The notes beneath the pieces were generated by a model. That model searched no databases and was not told the origin of the DNA. It worked only from the letters and a program-made list of their open reading frames with translations. A stretch of 64,000 nt of DNA from Lasiosphaeris hirsuta (lineage: Eukaryota > Ascomycota > Sordariomycetes > Sordariales > Lasiosphaeriaceae), in assembly GCA_030549175.1 (NCBI GenBank), contig JAUKUA010000005.1, forward strand, positions 3,162,001 to 3,226,000, read 5' to 3'. Of this stretch, positions 11,263-22,905 are shown in pieces. A program made the translations under genes and the position numbers. Numbering within the stretch: the stretch's first letter is position 1; the number at the start of each line of letters is the position of its first letter.

Positions 11263-13098
11263 GGTGGGAGATACAAAATTAAGGTATAATTCCCGAGTTA
11301 CGCCAAAGGGTAGAACAGGGGGCTTCGATGTCCCTTGGTGTCAATGTTATACGAGAAGACAAAATGAATGACTGAGAAGAGACGAGGGAGGCCGCGGCTG
11401 TGACGCTACCAGATGAACTCCATGGAATACCGGCCTACTTGAAAGAAGGTTCCGCTGGGAAATGAATGAGGGTGACGATAAATCATATGAAAAGACTGGC
11501 AATCTCTTCTTATAAGGAGCGTGCGAGTCCCTCTCCCCCCCCCGAGGGAGCTTGGCAGATCTGGACGAGGAGGGAGGACTTAAGTCAGCCTCAACCTCGC
11601 CCATGTTTGATGTCAGGCCAGCGCCACCAAAGACATTTGCGTTATACAAACCCGCAAATGGATGGAACTATACCTCCACGAGATCCCCCTCCCTGGCGTC
11701 TGCCCAATTCCAATTCGGTGAACCAACCTAGTGTCCCAGACGTGACGTTGCGCCCGATCAGGCACGGGGACAGCTGTGTCTGGCTGCCCCTGACCGAAAA
11801 CACCAGGCAAACTCTCCCGGTGCCACTGGAAGAAGACACAAGGAAAGCAGAGAAACGGCCACCTCGGCCGACGACCAAGAAACCCGATTTACCCCCTATA
11901 CCGAGGATACCACAGAACAGAGCCGAGAAGAGTTCGGCCAGAACTGCTGGGCATCTCTGTCTTGTGATTGGAAGCTGCCTGAAATGGCCCGAGATGGAGG
12001 GCATGACAACGAGGCGAATGAACGGCCATCACAGCTTGGAGTCTAGGGGCAAAAAAGAACGCCGCGGAAAATAAGATAACCACTATCGAAGTGAATGGTT
12101 TGATTTGCTCCCGCCCCGGCCGCCGATACAAAGAAAGGAGGAGAAGAAGCGCCACAACCGCAAGCCCCCATTTCCATTTCTCTAGAATAAGAGTGGTAGA
12201 GTAAAGACTTCCAAGTCCTACGAGGTTTCCAGAGGCAACACAGCTAACTCATTGGCCCCGGGCGGCTGATGGGCTGACCAGATGCCGGCATCAGGCGATG
12301 TAAGGCACTGCAAGTAGATTGGTTCCCTTAGCCAGCCTCAATGCCCATGTGGGTTGGAGGTTGTGGAGAGTGTCTTGCAGGGCGGGGTCATTTGCAAGGG
12401 GTCATCACGGTGCTAGTGCAACCCGCCAGCGGCCAATGCCACCCCCAAGATCGTCAAATGCCTGTTGAGCTTGCGGTGCTCATTTCGCACAAAAAAAGGA
12501 GTACACGAAAGGAGCACACAATCTTAGACTCGCCATTTGCTAAAACTATTTGCTTAGGCAAAATCGAGGCCAGCTGATCTCTATTTCACCTCACCTTCAC
12601 AACACTGTAAGCTCTGCTTCTTTCCGCCCCTAGGACTGCCTACCAAACATGGATGGGCCTCTATCCGATCAACTCAAGCTGCACAAAGCACAAAGCAGCG
12701 CACTTGGACAACACCTTGAGCTAGACAACACATGTCTATCGAAACGGCGCACAGTACACAAGACAGAAGTGTAAGGTGGAACAAGCCACTGATTAATAAC
12801 TATTAAAGGCTTATCTAGTCGTGTCTCCTACTAACCTGGTAAGTTTGGAAAAACGTAGGTAGGTAATAGGTCGGTATCTAACAACACTGTCGTCATATGT
12901 CGTAAGTCGTCATGGCATAGAAAGGGAAAAAGAAAATGCAGCGCTGGGGCGCAGCTCCTGTAGGTTGTAGACCACCAACCATGGAAGCCAAGTCGATGCC
13001 AACATGCTGATGGACCCGGGCATACATCGCCTCGGCGGTCCATCGGGTATTTTCCAAACACCGAATATTAACAACACCCAAAGGAAATCGATATCCAT
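11263..13098. other. Intergenic, 1.8 kb: GH5 promoter and 3' region of the tandem-PH gene
   Basis: Both neighbours are on the minus strand; the stretch holds the promoter of the GH5 gene and the 3' end of the PH-domain gene. A 202-codon plus-strand frame (11466-12074) is basic, proline-rich and shows no domain; I do not accept it. Nothing else is seen. Confidence 0.55.
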
Positions 13099-14385
13099 CT
13101 AACAATGGCGTGGGTCAACAGCTGCTGCCGCCGCCTTCGCCTCCAATTCGCGCCGCTTCGCCAGCAGGCTCTTGAACGCCCCCAGGCACTGCACCAGCTC
13201 TTCCTCGCCCTGCGCGCAGAACCGGTAGCTCTTCTCATCCGTGATGATCTGCAAGCAGTGTGTCTTGGTCCGGCTCAGCGGATCGATGTCGACCACGTTG
13301 ACGATGGACGAGAGGTAGACGAGAAAGAGAACCGAGTATTCGGACTCGTCCTTGTAGAGAATAATGTTTCTCATGCGAAGAACGGCCCATGATTTCTTCC
13401 ACTGCCGCACTCCACGCTTGCTGCGGAGGAACCACAGCCATCCTTGCCAAATGACCCGATCCGGGTCGTGATCGGCGTTGATGCCGCTTACTTGACTTGT
13501 GTTGACCGCTCCAGGCCCCATCCCAGGCCTGATTTGCGGGTTCGGCGGCGACTGGACTGCGAAGCTCTCGATCGATGTACCTGTAATCCGTGGAATTTCA
13601 GCATCCGAGAAGTCCGAGTGCGACGCAAGCTCGGTTCCCGACAACCCAGATGATTCTATTTGCGAGGGTCGTCGGCGGTAAGTTGTTGGAGCAGCTCTCG
13701 TTGTATGTTGGGGCTCCGGGGAGCTTGATGCAAGCCGCTCAAGGTCCGGCACGGCGCGGCGTGGGTCGTCATCCGGGAGAGAGGCGCCTAGGAATGACTG
13801 GCGCCGGATAACTGGGCTCGCTAAGAACATCTCTTCCTCCTCCTCCTCTATCCTCGCGTCGTTCCTAATCGACTCGACCCATTCCTGTGCGTCCTCCAGC
13901 GTAGTGGCTTGCAGGTGGAAGTTCTTGGATGGCGAAAACAGGCCAAACACATTTGGTCGCTTGTTCTTGGGGTCCTTTAGCAGGGTGACAGCAGTCAAAT
14001 CCGACAGGTAGATCTTGTGCCGCAGCTTTTCCTCCTTGTCCGACTTATAAATGGAGAGCGTATTGGGTCGCAGCACCAAGAATATTGTCTTCCATGCCTA
14101 CAGCATCTTGTTAGATGCCATCGTCCACAGGCATGACCAAACATCCGGAGCTCTTACCTTCGTTTTTGACGTGCGCTTTTGCACGTAACCACTTTTGATG
14201 ACCCGGTCAAATTCGAAACTGCCATTTTGGTTGACGGGCGAGAATGTGTCGAGAACAAGCCGAGTTCTTGGCTGAGCACTTGTGTTTGGAGGCATGGCTA
14301 TGGATGAAGGCGGCATCGCAACATTGGTGCGGAGGTCTTGCGGCTTAACGGCGGCCGGCGCGGATTGTGGGTAGACGTCGGCCAT
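13099..14385 (-). CDS. Tandem PH-domain protein, Opy1-like
   Basis: Two exons, 14385-14158 and 14097-13099 (59-nt intron), encode 408 aa. The first PH domain spans the intron: it starts near residue 57 (VIKSGYVQKRTSKT), continues AWKTIFLVLRPNTL and ends in the helix EDAQEWVESIR. The second, around residues 270-380, has WQGWLWFLRSKRG, WKKSWAVLR and a final helix ahead of a basic, alanine-rich coiled tail. The linker is acidic then S/P/T-rich. This two-PH layout with little else matches yeast Opy1, a plasma-membrane phosphoinositide sensor that modulates PI4P 5-kinase. Orthology is inferred from architecture, so other PH adaptors are possible. Confidence 0.82.
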
Positions 14386-15878
14386 GGTGGTGAACGCAGC
14401 ATGTAAACCAAAGTCGGAGCGATGGTGGTGGAAAACTCGATATGGGGATGCGAAGGTGGAGAAGCAAGCCCGTCTGTCGCTGGGGGGAAAACTAAGCGAA
14501 GGACACCCTCAGGTTAAGTAACAGCGGCAGCAGTGATGGCAGCAATTGACACCTGATTGGAATCCAGGGAAGCAAACAGCCAGCGTCAAGGGCGCAGCCG
14601 CGATACCGAGCTGCTGAAAGGTTGCTCAAGCAAGTTTCAAACGCGGGCGAAGACAAAAATAAGGTGTGGATCCAGATCGAAGCGACCAAATGCTGGGTTC
14701 CAAAAAAAAACCCCCCCCCTCCCCTCTCCCCCCCCCCCCAAAAAAAAAAAAAAAAAAAAAAAAGGTACGAATGCTTCACGGGCGCACAAGACCAGAGCCA
14801 GAACCGGGTTTGGATTCTAGACCTCGACTTAGACCCAGCCGTTTACTAGTGGAGAGGCAGAAAATGTCGCTTGTTGTGTGCTGCGCGTTGCGTGCCGTAA
14901 ATCGCTGCCAGTGAAACTCTGGATCGGTCACAGGTGGTCGCTCAGGAGCAGATGGAGCCAAGCGACCCAAGAAAACCAACGGGGACAGGGGGCCACAACT
15001 TGCCGCGAACGACTGCACAGGAAGGAGCTAAGGTGGCCGGATTTTGGCTGTCGGGCAAACAACTGGGCCACGACTTATGCGCGCGGCGAGCGAAAGGGCG
15101 ATGTAGAGTTTGGACGGATTAATCTAATTCAAGGCGCAGGGCATTGTCTCGATTGCTTGGGTCGTTCAGATGGTCGTTTCGCGCAGCCAGAAAGAAACCC
15201 CGCCATTTGATGAGGACGATGGGAGATGTTAGTGGCTCAGGGCAGCCGAGACGATGCTTCATGCGATGCGACCTGACTGCTGCTGAGTGGAAAAGAAGTG
15301 ATGGAAGGAGGTGCGGGAGTGGGAAGGAGGCCGTGTCGAGTGTCGCGGTTTCAGATTACAACCAGCAAAGCCAGACAAGCCCAGGGCAGCCAGCAGACAG
15401 CCGACAAGCGCAGAGGCGCCTTCTCCACTGGGGAAGCGGCTGCAGGCCGGGACCAGGTTTGCCGCGATTCGTTGAAACCTGCGCTGCCAAGATCAACACG
15501 ACCGGGGCCGCGATGCTTCGATGTTGGACTAAAAAGAAAAGAAAGCAGCTCCCGTCTTGGGAGACGTCACCTCAGTCCCCAGCTGTGCACTATCCCCACA
15601 GCTTAAGAGGAGGTAGCTCCCATCGCACTTTCTAAAATCTACGTACTTGGGCGGTAACAGACAACGGAAGTCGGTAAGGTAGTCAAGCTCTCCCCATTAC
15701 ACTTGCTTCAAATGTGAATTTTGATTCCAACTCTCCGAATCCCCCTTTTTCTCATGTCATAAGATGCATGCAGCGGCTCAGCACCTCTCCCCACAGGACA
15801 GACAGATTCTATCAGCTTGATATTCATCACTTCTCTATCTTCACGTCCTTCGCTCGAACAGTTAATTGAAGAAACAAA
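14386..15878. other. Divergent intergenic region, 1.5 kb
   Basis: This contains the promoter of the PH-domain gene (-) and of the phosphotransferase-like locus (+). The only notable structure is a C/A homopolymer block at 14702-14763. Small open frames here are mostly translations of that low-complexity tract. Confidence 0.6.
14702..14763. repeat. Poly-A / poly-C / poly-A low-complexity tract
   Basis: A run of A9 is followed by C9, a short C/T mix, a second run of about a dozen C and then 24 A, all within 62 bases. It lies upstream of the tandem-PH gene. Tracts like this are length-unstable and easily mis-sequenced. Confidence 0.95.
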
Positions 15879-17197
15879 ATGGAAGATCCATATACCTGGG
15901 TCGGTCGTGGGATAATAAAACAGAGGGTCGAGGAAGCGCTGAAAACCACTGACGTGGCATGCCGTAAATTGGAAGCAATCAAGGATGGAGAGACTACGAA
16001 CTTCATCTACAAAGGGACACTCCTCGCCCCTCTCGAAGACTGCTTCGTCTATATCAAGCACGGAAGGGGTTATTCGGCATGTGACCCTGCTTTGAGGATG
16101 CCAATGTTCCGCTGTGTATGTCCTCGTTGCGAGCCGACTGAAACCATTACCGTCTCAACTGACATTTATGGACTACACAGGATCTTGAGGCAGAGTGCTT
16201 GACTACGCTAGAAAACTTCCCGCTCGAGACCATACCCAGTGTGCGAACACCAAGGCTAGAGTATTTTGACCCCGAAAAGAGCATCCAAGTCCAGGAATTC
16301 ATGGCCGACCCCACGGATCTCAAAACATATGCCCACAAACACTTTACATTCGATCCCGACCGAATGCCTTGGTGCGAGGAACTCGGCCGTAAACTTGGGG
16401 CTTGGCTGCGCCGTTTCCATGCTTGGGCAATGGAGCCGCCGCAGCAAGAATTCCGGGAAAAGGTGCTCGGTTTCTAGCGGAAAACTGCGGCCGATCCGGC
16501 CCCAGCGGCGCATGATCCTATCTACCTAGCCCTTTCGCCATATGTCCCACTCCAGGGAAAACCGACAAAAGGGGATGTTGCAGAGAAGTTAGAGGAAGTT
16601 CGGAAGGCGATGATGGAGTCCTGGCAGAAATCCGAGAGCCTCTATGTCGTCCATGGAGACTTTGGCGCTCACAAGTGAGTAGTTATCTTACTGTGTAAAG
16701 GAATGTGGAAGTGACGTATTTCTCGTCATACGGCGAACTTCTTTGGTCCCTGGCGCATCAGTTGATGTCCTCTGTTGCTAACTCTCCTGGAAAGCATCCT
16801 TCTCCCAGACACGCCGGTTTCAATACGGCAGCCGACATCACCCGTTTTTATTGTGGACTGGCAGAAGTGCCAGTTCAACCTCCGAGAGATAGACGTGGGC
16901 CGGATGGTTGCCACACTTTACCAGTTCTTCCTATGTAAGATCAAAGAAGAGGGACTCTGGATAATGAATGGGTTTATCGAAGGCTACTACTCTCTCGGCG
17001 ACATCGATGCCGAATTTACTTTTCGCACAGCGATCTACGTTGGAGTGTGTCTTATAGCCGATACATATCCAAGACGCTGGAGGGAGCCGCACACCGGCAT
17101 GGTCAAATTGGGTGTAGATTTGGTTGTGCATGCTTGGGATAAGGATCACAAGTGGTTCGAAACAGGACCTCTGGCTTGCCTATTCAAAAGGCCGTGA
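15879..17197 (+). pseudogene. APH/choline-kinase-like phosphotransferase with an in-frame stop
   Basis: Three exons, 15879-16115, 16181-16674 and 16795-17197, fit GT-AG junctions and one frame of 378 codons including the terminal TGA, but the middle exon is interrupted by TAG at 16475-16477. Family hallmarks of the APH phosphotransferase fold are present: the catalytic motif HGDFGAHN is completed across the second intron, followed by the metal-binding VDWQ, and an upstream helix reads LGAWLRRFHAW. Expected activity would be ATP-dependent phosphorylation of a small alcohol or amine. The sequence after the stop is open and carries the catalytic motifs, so the break is recent or a sequence error. 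It may be a pseudogene, a truncated 5' product or a readthrough gene. Confidence 0.72.
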
Positions 17198-17791
17198 TCT
17201 CCATGATTTTGCCGGCGGCTGATGAAGGCCGGAGCCGACATAGCCGCGCAATCCCCCGTTGGGAATACCGCGAATTGTCAAGACGGCAGCGTGAAACAGT
17301 CGGCTTTTTTTGAACGCGTCGGCGGCGTCGACTCCCGCGATGCCACGGGTTCTGAAACGGCAGAAGTGGCGTACAGTCGACGACAGCCAGCTAACAAGCG
17401 TTTGGCTACCTTATAGCTTTATTCTATCAATGTATTATCCCAGACAGCGGTAGATATACACAGGGTTATGCGCACTGGCTTCCGGCTGATTCCGGTGTGC
17501 GTGCGGTGTTAAATCTGATTGACACCCTCTCCTTACAGGTGTGGGTGGTTGGTCTTCTTTCCGAATTGATGTTGTCGTCGGCTTGAGCCCATCACCCGAA
17601 CAACGCAACGATTCGGATACGGAGCAAAGCCAATGACACTCCAAGTCGGAATCGCTACAGGGAAAGATGGTCACCGTTCGCATCGCTAGAACTGACCTCT
17701 CGGTTCTAACTATTGCCCACCCCTTTACTACGTGGGGTTCAAGTTACCTTGCCGCCGGCGCCGGCGAGCGGCGACGATCGTGGTGCTGACC
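17198..17791. other. Intergenic between the phosphotransferase locus and FIG1
   Basis: This is the upstream region of FIG1. It contains one exact TGAAACA and one TGAAACG (listed separately). No coding signal is visible. Confidence 0.6.
17292..17298 (+). promoter_or_regulatory. Pheromone-response-element-like heptamer upstream of FIG1
   Basis: TGAAACA is the exact Ste12 pheromone response element of yeast. It lies about 0.5 kb upstream of the FIG1 start codon, and a one-mismatch copy, TGAAACG, follows at 17353-17359. Fig1 is pheromone-induced in yeast, which makes the sites plausible, but a single 7-mer is common by chance. Confidence 0.35.
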
Positions 17792-18788
17792 ATGGCACCG
17801 AAGCCTACCTGTTTGTCTATCCTCTGTCTGCGCCATATCTAGTCCAGGGCTAACTCCGAGAAGGGATCATCAAGGCTCCGCGAGTGCTACTTGTCGTCAT
17901 ATTTCCTGTTGTCAGCTTTATTTTATACTGTATGTCGACACCACCTATGTTCTGGCGTGTATCCAGAAACTAAAGCCTTGATGCAGTAATACTCTCTCTC
18001 GGGTGTGCAAACACCACACTCAGTGCTGTGTCTCCGTTCATCGTCACGTCCAATGGAGCGGTTGCTATCGGCGGCGTGCCTACCCGCGTTGATATGCGGA
18101 TCGGGTTCTGGGGTAAGACACTTCGCCATCGCCTCTTTCCACCTCCCAGGGGCTGTACTGACCCGCCGATCAAGGCATCTGCTTCGGCCCCGACCCATAC
18201 TTCTGCGCCAGCAGCTTCACCGTCATCCCGACCAGGACAGCAGCGGGCCTGGCGAGGATCGTGCCCGCGAACCGCGGCGGAGGGAACCTCGCCCTGATGC
18301 AGCTCGCGCTGGGGCTGCAGCAGAACCTCATTGTCTTCAGCGGCATCGCGCTGTTGGTCATCCTCATCCTGGACCTGCTCGCCAACATGATCGAGATCTA
18401 CTTCAACGTCGGCGGCATCGTCGAGGAGCACATGCGGGCGTCCATCTGGGCGCGGGCCCTCGACTGGGCGGCGGCCGCGGGCTCCGTCGTGGCGTTTGCA
18501 TCGTACAGGTCCCTCGGCGACTCGACGCTGAAGCTGCTCCAGGCGGCCACGGGCGCGCCGCTGGTCATTGCGCCGGGAAATGTCGCGTCCGGGCTGTTTG
18601 GAGCCGTCGTGGGCACCACCATTGCGGGGGCGATTATCAACACCATCATGACGGCTGGCGATGGCGGGAATTACGCCTATCTTGCGGCCAAGATGATGAA
18701 GCCTGGGGCTGACGTATCGGATGCGGACCTGGGCAAGTTCAGGGATGCCATGTTGAGGAGGAGGGCTGCCTATGAAGCCTTTCCGTGA
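17792..18788 (+). CDS. fig1: Fig1-type membrane protein (calcium influx and mating fusion regulator)
   Basis: Four exons, 17792-17810, 17864-17929, 17987-18112 and 18175-18788, join in one frame to 274 aa. The 19-nt first exon (MAPKPT) is chosen because donor GTTTGT, branch GCTAACT and acceptor GAGAAG give W and lead straight into transmembrane helix 1 (about 13-33). The extracellular loop carries the claudin-like signature GFWGICFGPDPYFC around residues 68-81. Three more helices follow: NLIVFSGIALLVILILDLLA, a short one near ALDWAAAAGSVVAF and VASGLFGAVVGTTIAGAII. Four helices with a GxWGxC loop match Fig1, which promotes the low-affinity calcium influx needed for mating fusion. Orthology is inferred from architecture; other Sur7/claudin-like proteins are the alternative. 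A 297-codon antisense frame is rejected. Confidence 0.78.
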
Positions 18789-19140
18789 GAGAGGGCCCCC
18801 TATCGCACAGGAAACAGAGCGGTGGGGCGCGTTGCTGCTGGATAGTGATACAAAATACCACACTATAGAAACTTAGATATTACCAAGAAACATGCTACCA
18901 GTTTCGCTTGTAACCCTAACCCCCATCTCTCACAAAGTTCAGGCAACACCACCTCCTTCAGTGAACCGCTCAACTGGAGAAAACCTGGATGAGATGAGTC
19001 AAGCTCGCCATACTTGATTTCCAAAAGGCAAAGAGTACCTGAACGGAAATTTCGCTGCAGAGGACAGGAAACAACATATTTTGTTCAAACATCCTGACAT
19101 CTCGCCCGAAGCCTATTTTACCCTGGCAACTCATTTGGTG
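18789..19140. other. Short intergenic region between FIG1 and CTU2
   Basis: About 350 bp in a same-strand pair; it holds the FIG1 3' end and the CTU2 promoter. Nothing specific is recognisable. Confidence 0.6.
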
Positions 19141-20429
19141 ATGGAATCACAGCCAGTGGCGGGGTCGCTCACACGGCCATGCATCAAATGTAGAGCCCAG
19201 GAAGCCACACTGGACAGCAGATCGCAAACCGTGTGCAGGTATGTTCCCTACTCCCCAACTCGCCGTCCCTCTCTAACCAAAGTTTCAGGGATTGCTTCGC
19301 CAAATTCATCTCCAACAAATGCATCAAGCAAATCGGCATATTGGGCAAAGAGATACGAACACCCCAGGGAAGCACCAGGCGGTACCTACTGGGGCTCTCC
19401 CTCGGCGTATCCTCTACCGTCCTGCTGCACCTGCTCAGCGAGAACGTCGAGTTCCAACTCGCCCGGAGCCGCGCCGCGCCCTTTGAGCTGACGGTGGTCT
19501 ACGTCGACTCCTCCTGCCTCTTCACCCCACGCTCCCCAGACGACAGCGATGAGGACAAACCCGATCCCATCACCGCAGAGACTCTAGAGCAGCTCCGCCA
19601 GCGGTACCCTCGCTTCACCTTCCAGCGCGTGCCGCTAGCAACAGCCCTCGGCCTCCGGACGATCGACTGGTCCACCATCCCGGGCCTCACCGCCGCGCCC
19701 TCCCCCTCGCCCTCCCAAACAACCCGGCTCCTCTCCCTCTTCGACCACCTCCCCTCGGCCGCCGCCCGCGCCGACATCCTGCACATCCTGACCCGGCACC
19801 TGCTGGTGTCCTCGGCCCAGACGGCCGGTTGCCACGCCCTCCTCCTGGGCCACAGCACCACGGCGCTGGCCGAGCTGACGCTCTCCGAGACGGCCAAGGG
19901 CCGCGGCTTCGCGCTGCCGTGGCAGATCAACGACGGGCCGCTCTCCGTCGCCTCGTACCCGGCCTCCGTACCGCCGGCCTCCCTGCTGGTCTACCACCCG
20001 CTCCGCGACATCCTGCGCAAGGAGCTCGCCATCTATACCGCCCTCACCTCGCCGCCCCTGACGCCTGCCTCGCCCAGCCACGGCGCTGGGAATAATGGAA
20101 GCATCGAGATGACGCCCCGTCCTGGCGTTGTTGTCAGTCATAAGGATGTCAGCATTGATGATGTGATGTTCCGCTACTTTGCCGAGATTGAGGGGAACTA
20201 CCCGTCCGTGGTGGCCAACGTGGCGCGGACAACGGGGAAGTTGCTGCGGCTTCTCGGGGGCGGGGAGGCGGACGGAGAGCCGAAGCAGGGGCTGTGTGGG
20301 CTGTGTGGGTTGTGTGGGATGCCAAGGGACGAGGTGGGAGACCGACGGTGGAGGGGCGAGTTGGGGATCGGGGAGGGTGAGAAGGGGGGTGGGCTTTGTT
20401 ATGGGTGTGAGCGGTCGACGAGAGGGTGA
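19141..20429 (+). CDS. ncs2: Cytoplasmic tRNA 2-thiolation protein 2 (Ctu2/Ncs2)
   Basis: Two exons, 19141-19238 and 19289-20429, encode 412 aa. Ctu2 pairs with Ctu1 to thiolate the wobble uridine (mcm5s2U34) of tRNA-Lys, -Glu and -Gln, taking sulfur from Urm1 in the cytosol. Visible features: an N-terminal zinc-knuckle-like C-I-K-C followed by CRDCF; a degenerate PP-loop GLSLGVSSTVLLHLL; the central ALLLGHSTTALAELTLS, in which the Ctu1 catalytic cysteines are absent as expected; and a C-terminal cysteine cluster (CGLCGLCGMP and CYGC). The C-terminal region is G/E-rich and less conserved. The start gives the conserved CIKCR motif at residue 14. The gene converges on OAC1, with 233 bp between their stops. 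Confidence 0.92.
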
Positions 20430-20662
20430 CAAAAAGTTTATGTATGGTGTTTGGACACCCGCTTCTTTTTTTACGTGGTGTAGACCCCGTGTCGACGGGT
20501 CGCCACCCCACGATCTATCTCTATGGCTTTTCCGCTGAAGCATACAAGGTATCTGGTATATCCACATCAAGAAAGCAAACACCAAAAGGCCTGGGCCAAA
20601 ACCCACGGTATATATGCAGCAGCAGCCGCTTCCCTCGCAAACGCCTGATTTTATGTCAATAA

Positions 20663-21730
20663 TCATGTATTATAACCCCTTGCCGGATCGATCGGTAGGA
20701 TACGGTTCTCCAGCTTCTTCATCAGCTTGATCGTCTGTTCCGCTAGACTCAGCGTCAGGATCGTGTGTGGCAGAATTCTGGCTAGATGGGGTAGGAACCC
20801 CTTGTAAATAGCAAGGAAGCCTTCGGTCCTGACAGTTTTCGCGAGGCAGTCAAATACTCCTTTGTACAGGTTCCCGTTTTGGTTATACAGACGAGACATG
20901 ATGGTATCTAAATGGGACGTCAGTCAGGGGCTGAGGGATGGGGCTCGTGTCAGGGGTAACCTACCCGGCGGATGCATGACAACGCAGACGACGAAGCCAC
21001 TAGCAGTGCTGCTGGCCAGATGAAGGGCCGGGCCCTCCTTCATGTCCAGGTGCTTGACCAGACGGCGCTTCGCAAAGAAGTATGTGGGCAGCTGCACCGA
21101 GCTGCCGAAACCAGTCCGGATCATGGCGGCCCCCACGCCGCGGTACAGACCGCGGACGCCCTCGGCCCGGAAGATCTGCTTGAGGCCGTCCCACGCGTTC
21201 TTGTAATTGTGCTGGGTACCGACGGGCAGGAAGGGCGAGAAGCTCTGCAGTCTCGTCTTGGCTAGGAAGAAGGGGCTGCCGCAGGCGGCGCCGAGCATGC
21301 CTGAGGTGGCGCCGCAGAACATGTTGACGGGCAGACTCTGCAACTTGGAGTCGTTGAACAGCAGGCTCGACATTGAGCCGCGCATTGGCTCGTAGAAGCC
21401 TAGGCGGCAGCCATTCAGCAAGACCTGGTATATGTAGGCGCAGCCCAAGCCCCGGTAGATGCCGCGCAGTCCCTCGTTCCGCACAATCGTCGTCACGCCG
21501 TGGATGGGACCACGGTAGTGATGCGGCTGGTGGCCCTTATCCTGGAGCTCGCCCTGGAGCTGCATGCGAATCTTGACCGTCTCGAAGGGGTGTGTGGCCG
21601 TGACGGCGCCGCATGCGGCGATCCCGCCCGCAATGAATGCGCTATGAGGAGAGCCGTGTTAGCGCCCATCGTTCGCCTGGCCGGCCACTGCGGCGACTAC
21701 GCATGTTACATACCCAACTGTTGTCGACAT
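20663..21730 (-). CDS. oac1: Mitochondrial oxaloacetate/sulfate carrier Oac1
   Basis: Three exons on the minus strand, 21730-21714, 21641-20965 and 20907-20663, give 312 aa. The 17-nt first exon (MSTTVG) is supported by a GTATGT donor and by joining exactly to AFIAGGIAACGAVTATHPF. It is a mitochondrial carrier with three repeats, each starting with a PxD/E-x-x-K/R-type signature: HPFETVKIRMQ, SPFFLAKTRLQ and HPPDTIMSRLYNQ. The closest match I know is yeast Oac1, sharing the GCAYIYQVLLNGCRLGFYEP and GSSVQLPTYFFAK regions. It would exchange oxaloacetate, malonate or sulfate across the inner membrane, supporting anaplerosis and leucine synthesis. Confidence 0.93.
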
Positions 21731-22905
21731 TGTGTATGTGCCCTGCTGACTGCTGACAGGAGCTGGCGGGCGTTGCGCCGATGCCGCGTCGTTGCCGGCG
21801 CTCGATGAAGATTGGGCGGAGTCGCGGGGTTACCGTTCCCAGGACATAAGAAAAAGAAAATAACCGCAAAACAAAACTAGGCCGGAGGAACCGTCCGTCA
21901 AGGAATGTGTCGACACAAGACTTATATCGAAACCATTGCCTGCGACAAAGTACTCGGTCTGTGTGACGCTGCTGACAGAGAGCAGCCAGGCGGCAAATGG
22001 GAAATGGCAAATATTTGGAATACGGCACTCTGGGAAATTTGCAATCGGGGCATGACACGCCTGCGGAGTCGGTCGGCGAAGGAGGGCCGCTGGAGTTTAG
22101 CTCCGATCTGAATGGCGGTCGGCTCTCGTTTGTCGTTTCGCTGTTTTGTCGAATGCAGGGACCTGATGGCGAAGCTTCAGCACAGACCAGTCTCCGGCCC
22201 TTGGGGTCGTCAGGGATCTGCTATGTACACTAAGTTGCACGCAATTAACCCCAGATTCGAAACATCTCATCAAGGTACCGATTTCCACAGGCACGATCTG
22301 TGCAACCCAGACATGCTCTCCGTTCTACCACAGATTCTCAAGTCATGAACTTTGGTGGATGGTGAGTTGCTGTCCTGAGCTGTGACTTTCAGCCACAAAC
22401 CATTGTCGCACACAGACATGCGCCGACATGGTACTCAGTATTCGGTAGAGGATTCAGTGACATGTGCACACATGATGGCATAGCACCATGAAATGTGAAC
22501 CAACGAAATTTTTGGAACGTAAATATTGAAGTGAATTACTGGGAAATGTACTGCACCTTGCGGAAGCCAAATTTTCGAGACAAAAATTCCCTTTAACCCT
22601 TTGGTAGCCTGACTGATCTTGTCAGTGTTGCATAAAAGAAGGGTGACTTCAGGGAGTGGTGGGGTTAAACTTTCAACTTCGCCTTGTCATTTCCAACGCG
22701 GAAGGCGGTGTAAGTTTGCAGTGGGTCAGTTGCCGCAACACTTGAAGGCGGGCGCGGCAGAACCCCCCTGCCATGACTTTCAATTCCCAGTGCCAACTTT
22801 GCTTTGTATCACCTTTTACTTCACGCAACACAGGGCCATGACAACTAAATAGCTCCCCCCTCCGAACCAACAACAGCTGAGGGATCCAGCAGCAAATCTA
22901 CCGCC
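21731..22905. other. Divergent intergenic region between OAC1 and SWD2
   Basis: About 1.2 kb containing the two promoters. The 22370-22620 part is relatively AT-rich. No coding or RNA signal is seen. Confidence 0.6.

Noticed and set aside
11466..12074. 202-codon plus-strand frame upstream of the GH5 gene
   Set aside because: Basic and proline-rich with no domain; likely promoter DNA.
16463..16477. A 15-nt intron (GTGCTCGGTTTCTAG) that would remove the in-frame TAG of the phosphotransferase
   Set aside because: It has GT-AG ends and preserves the frame, but it is far below the length fungal spliceosomes use and has no room for a branch site.
17970..18863. 297-codon open frame antisense to FIG1
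   Set aside because: It mirrors the GC-rich FIG1 exon; the translation is R/D/G-rich with no domain, while the plus strand gives membrane helices, splice sites and the GFWGIC motif.
19635..20666. 343-codon open frame antisense to CTU2
   Set aside because: It overlaps the conserved CTU2 exon entirely and reads as R/G/P-rich noise.
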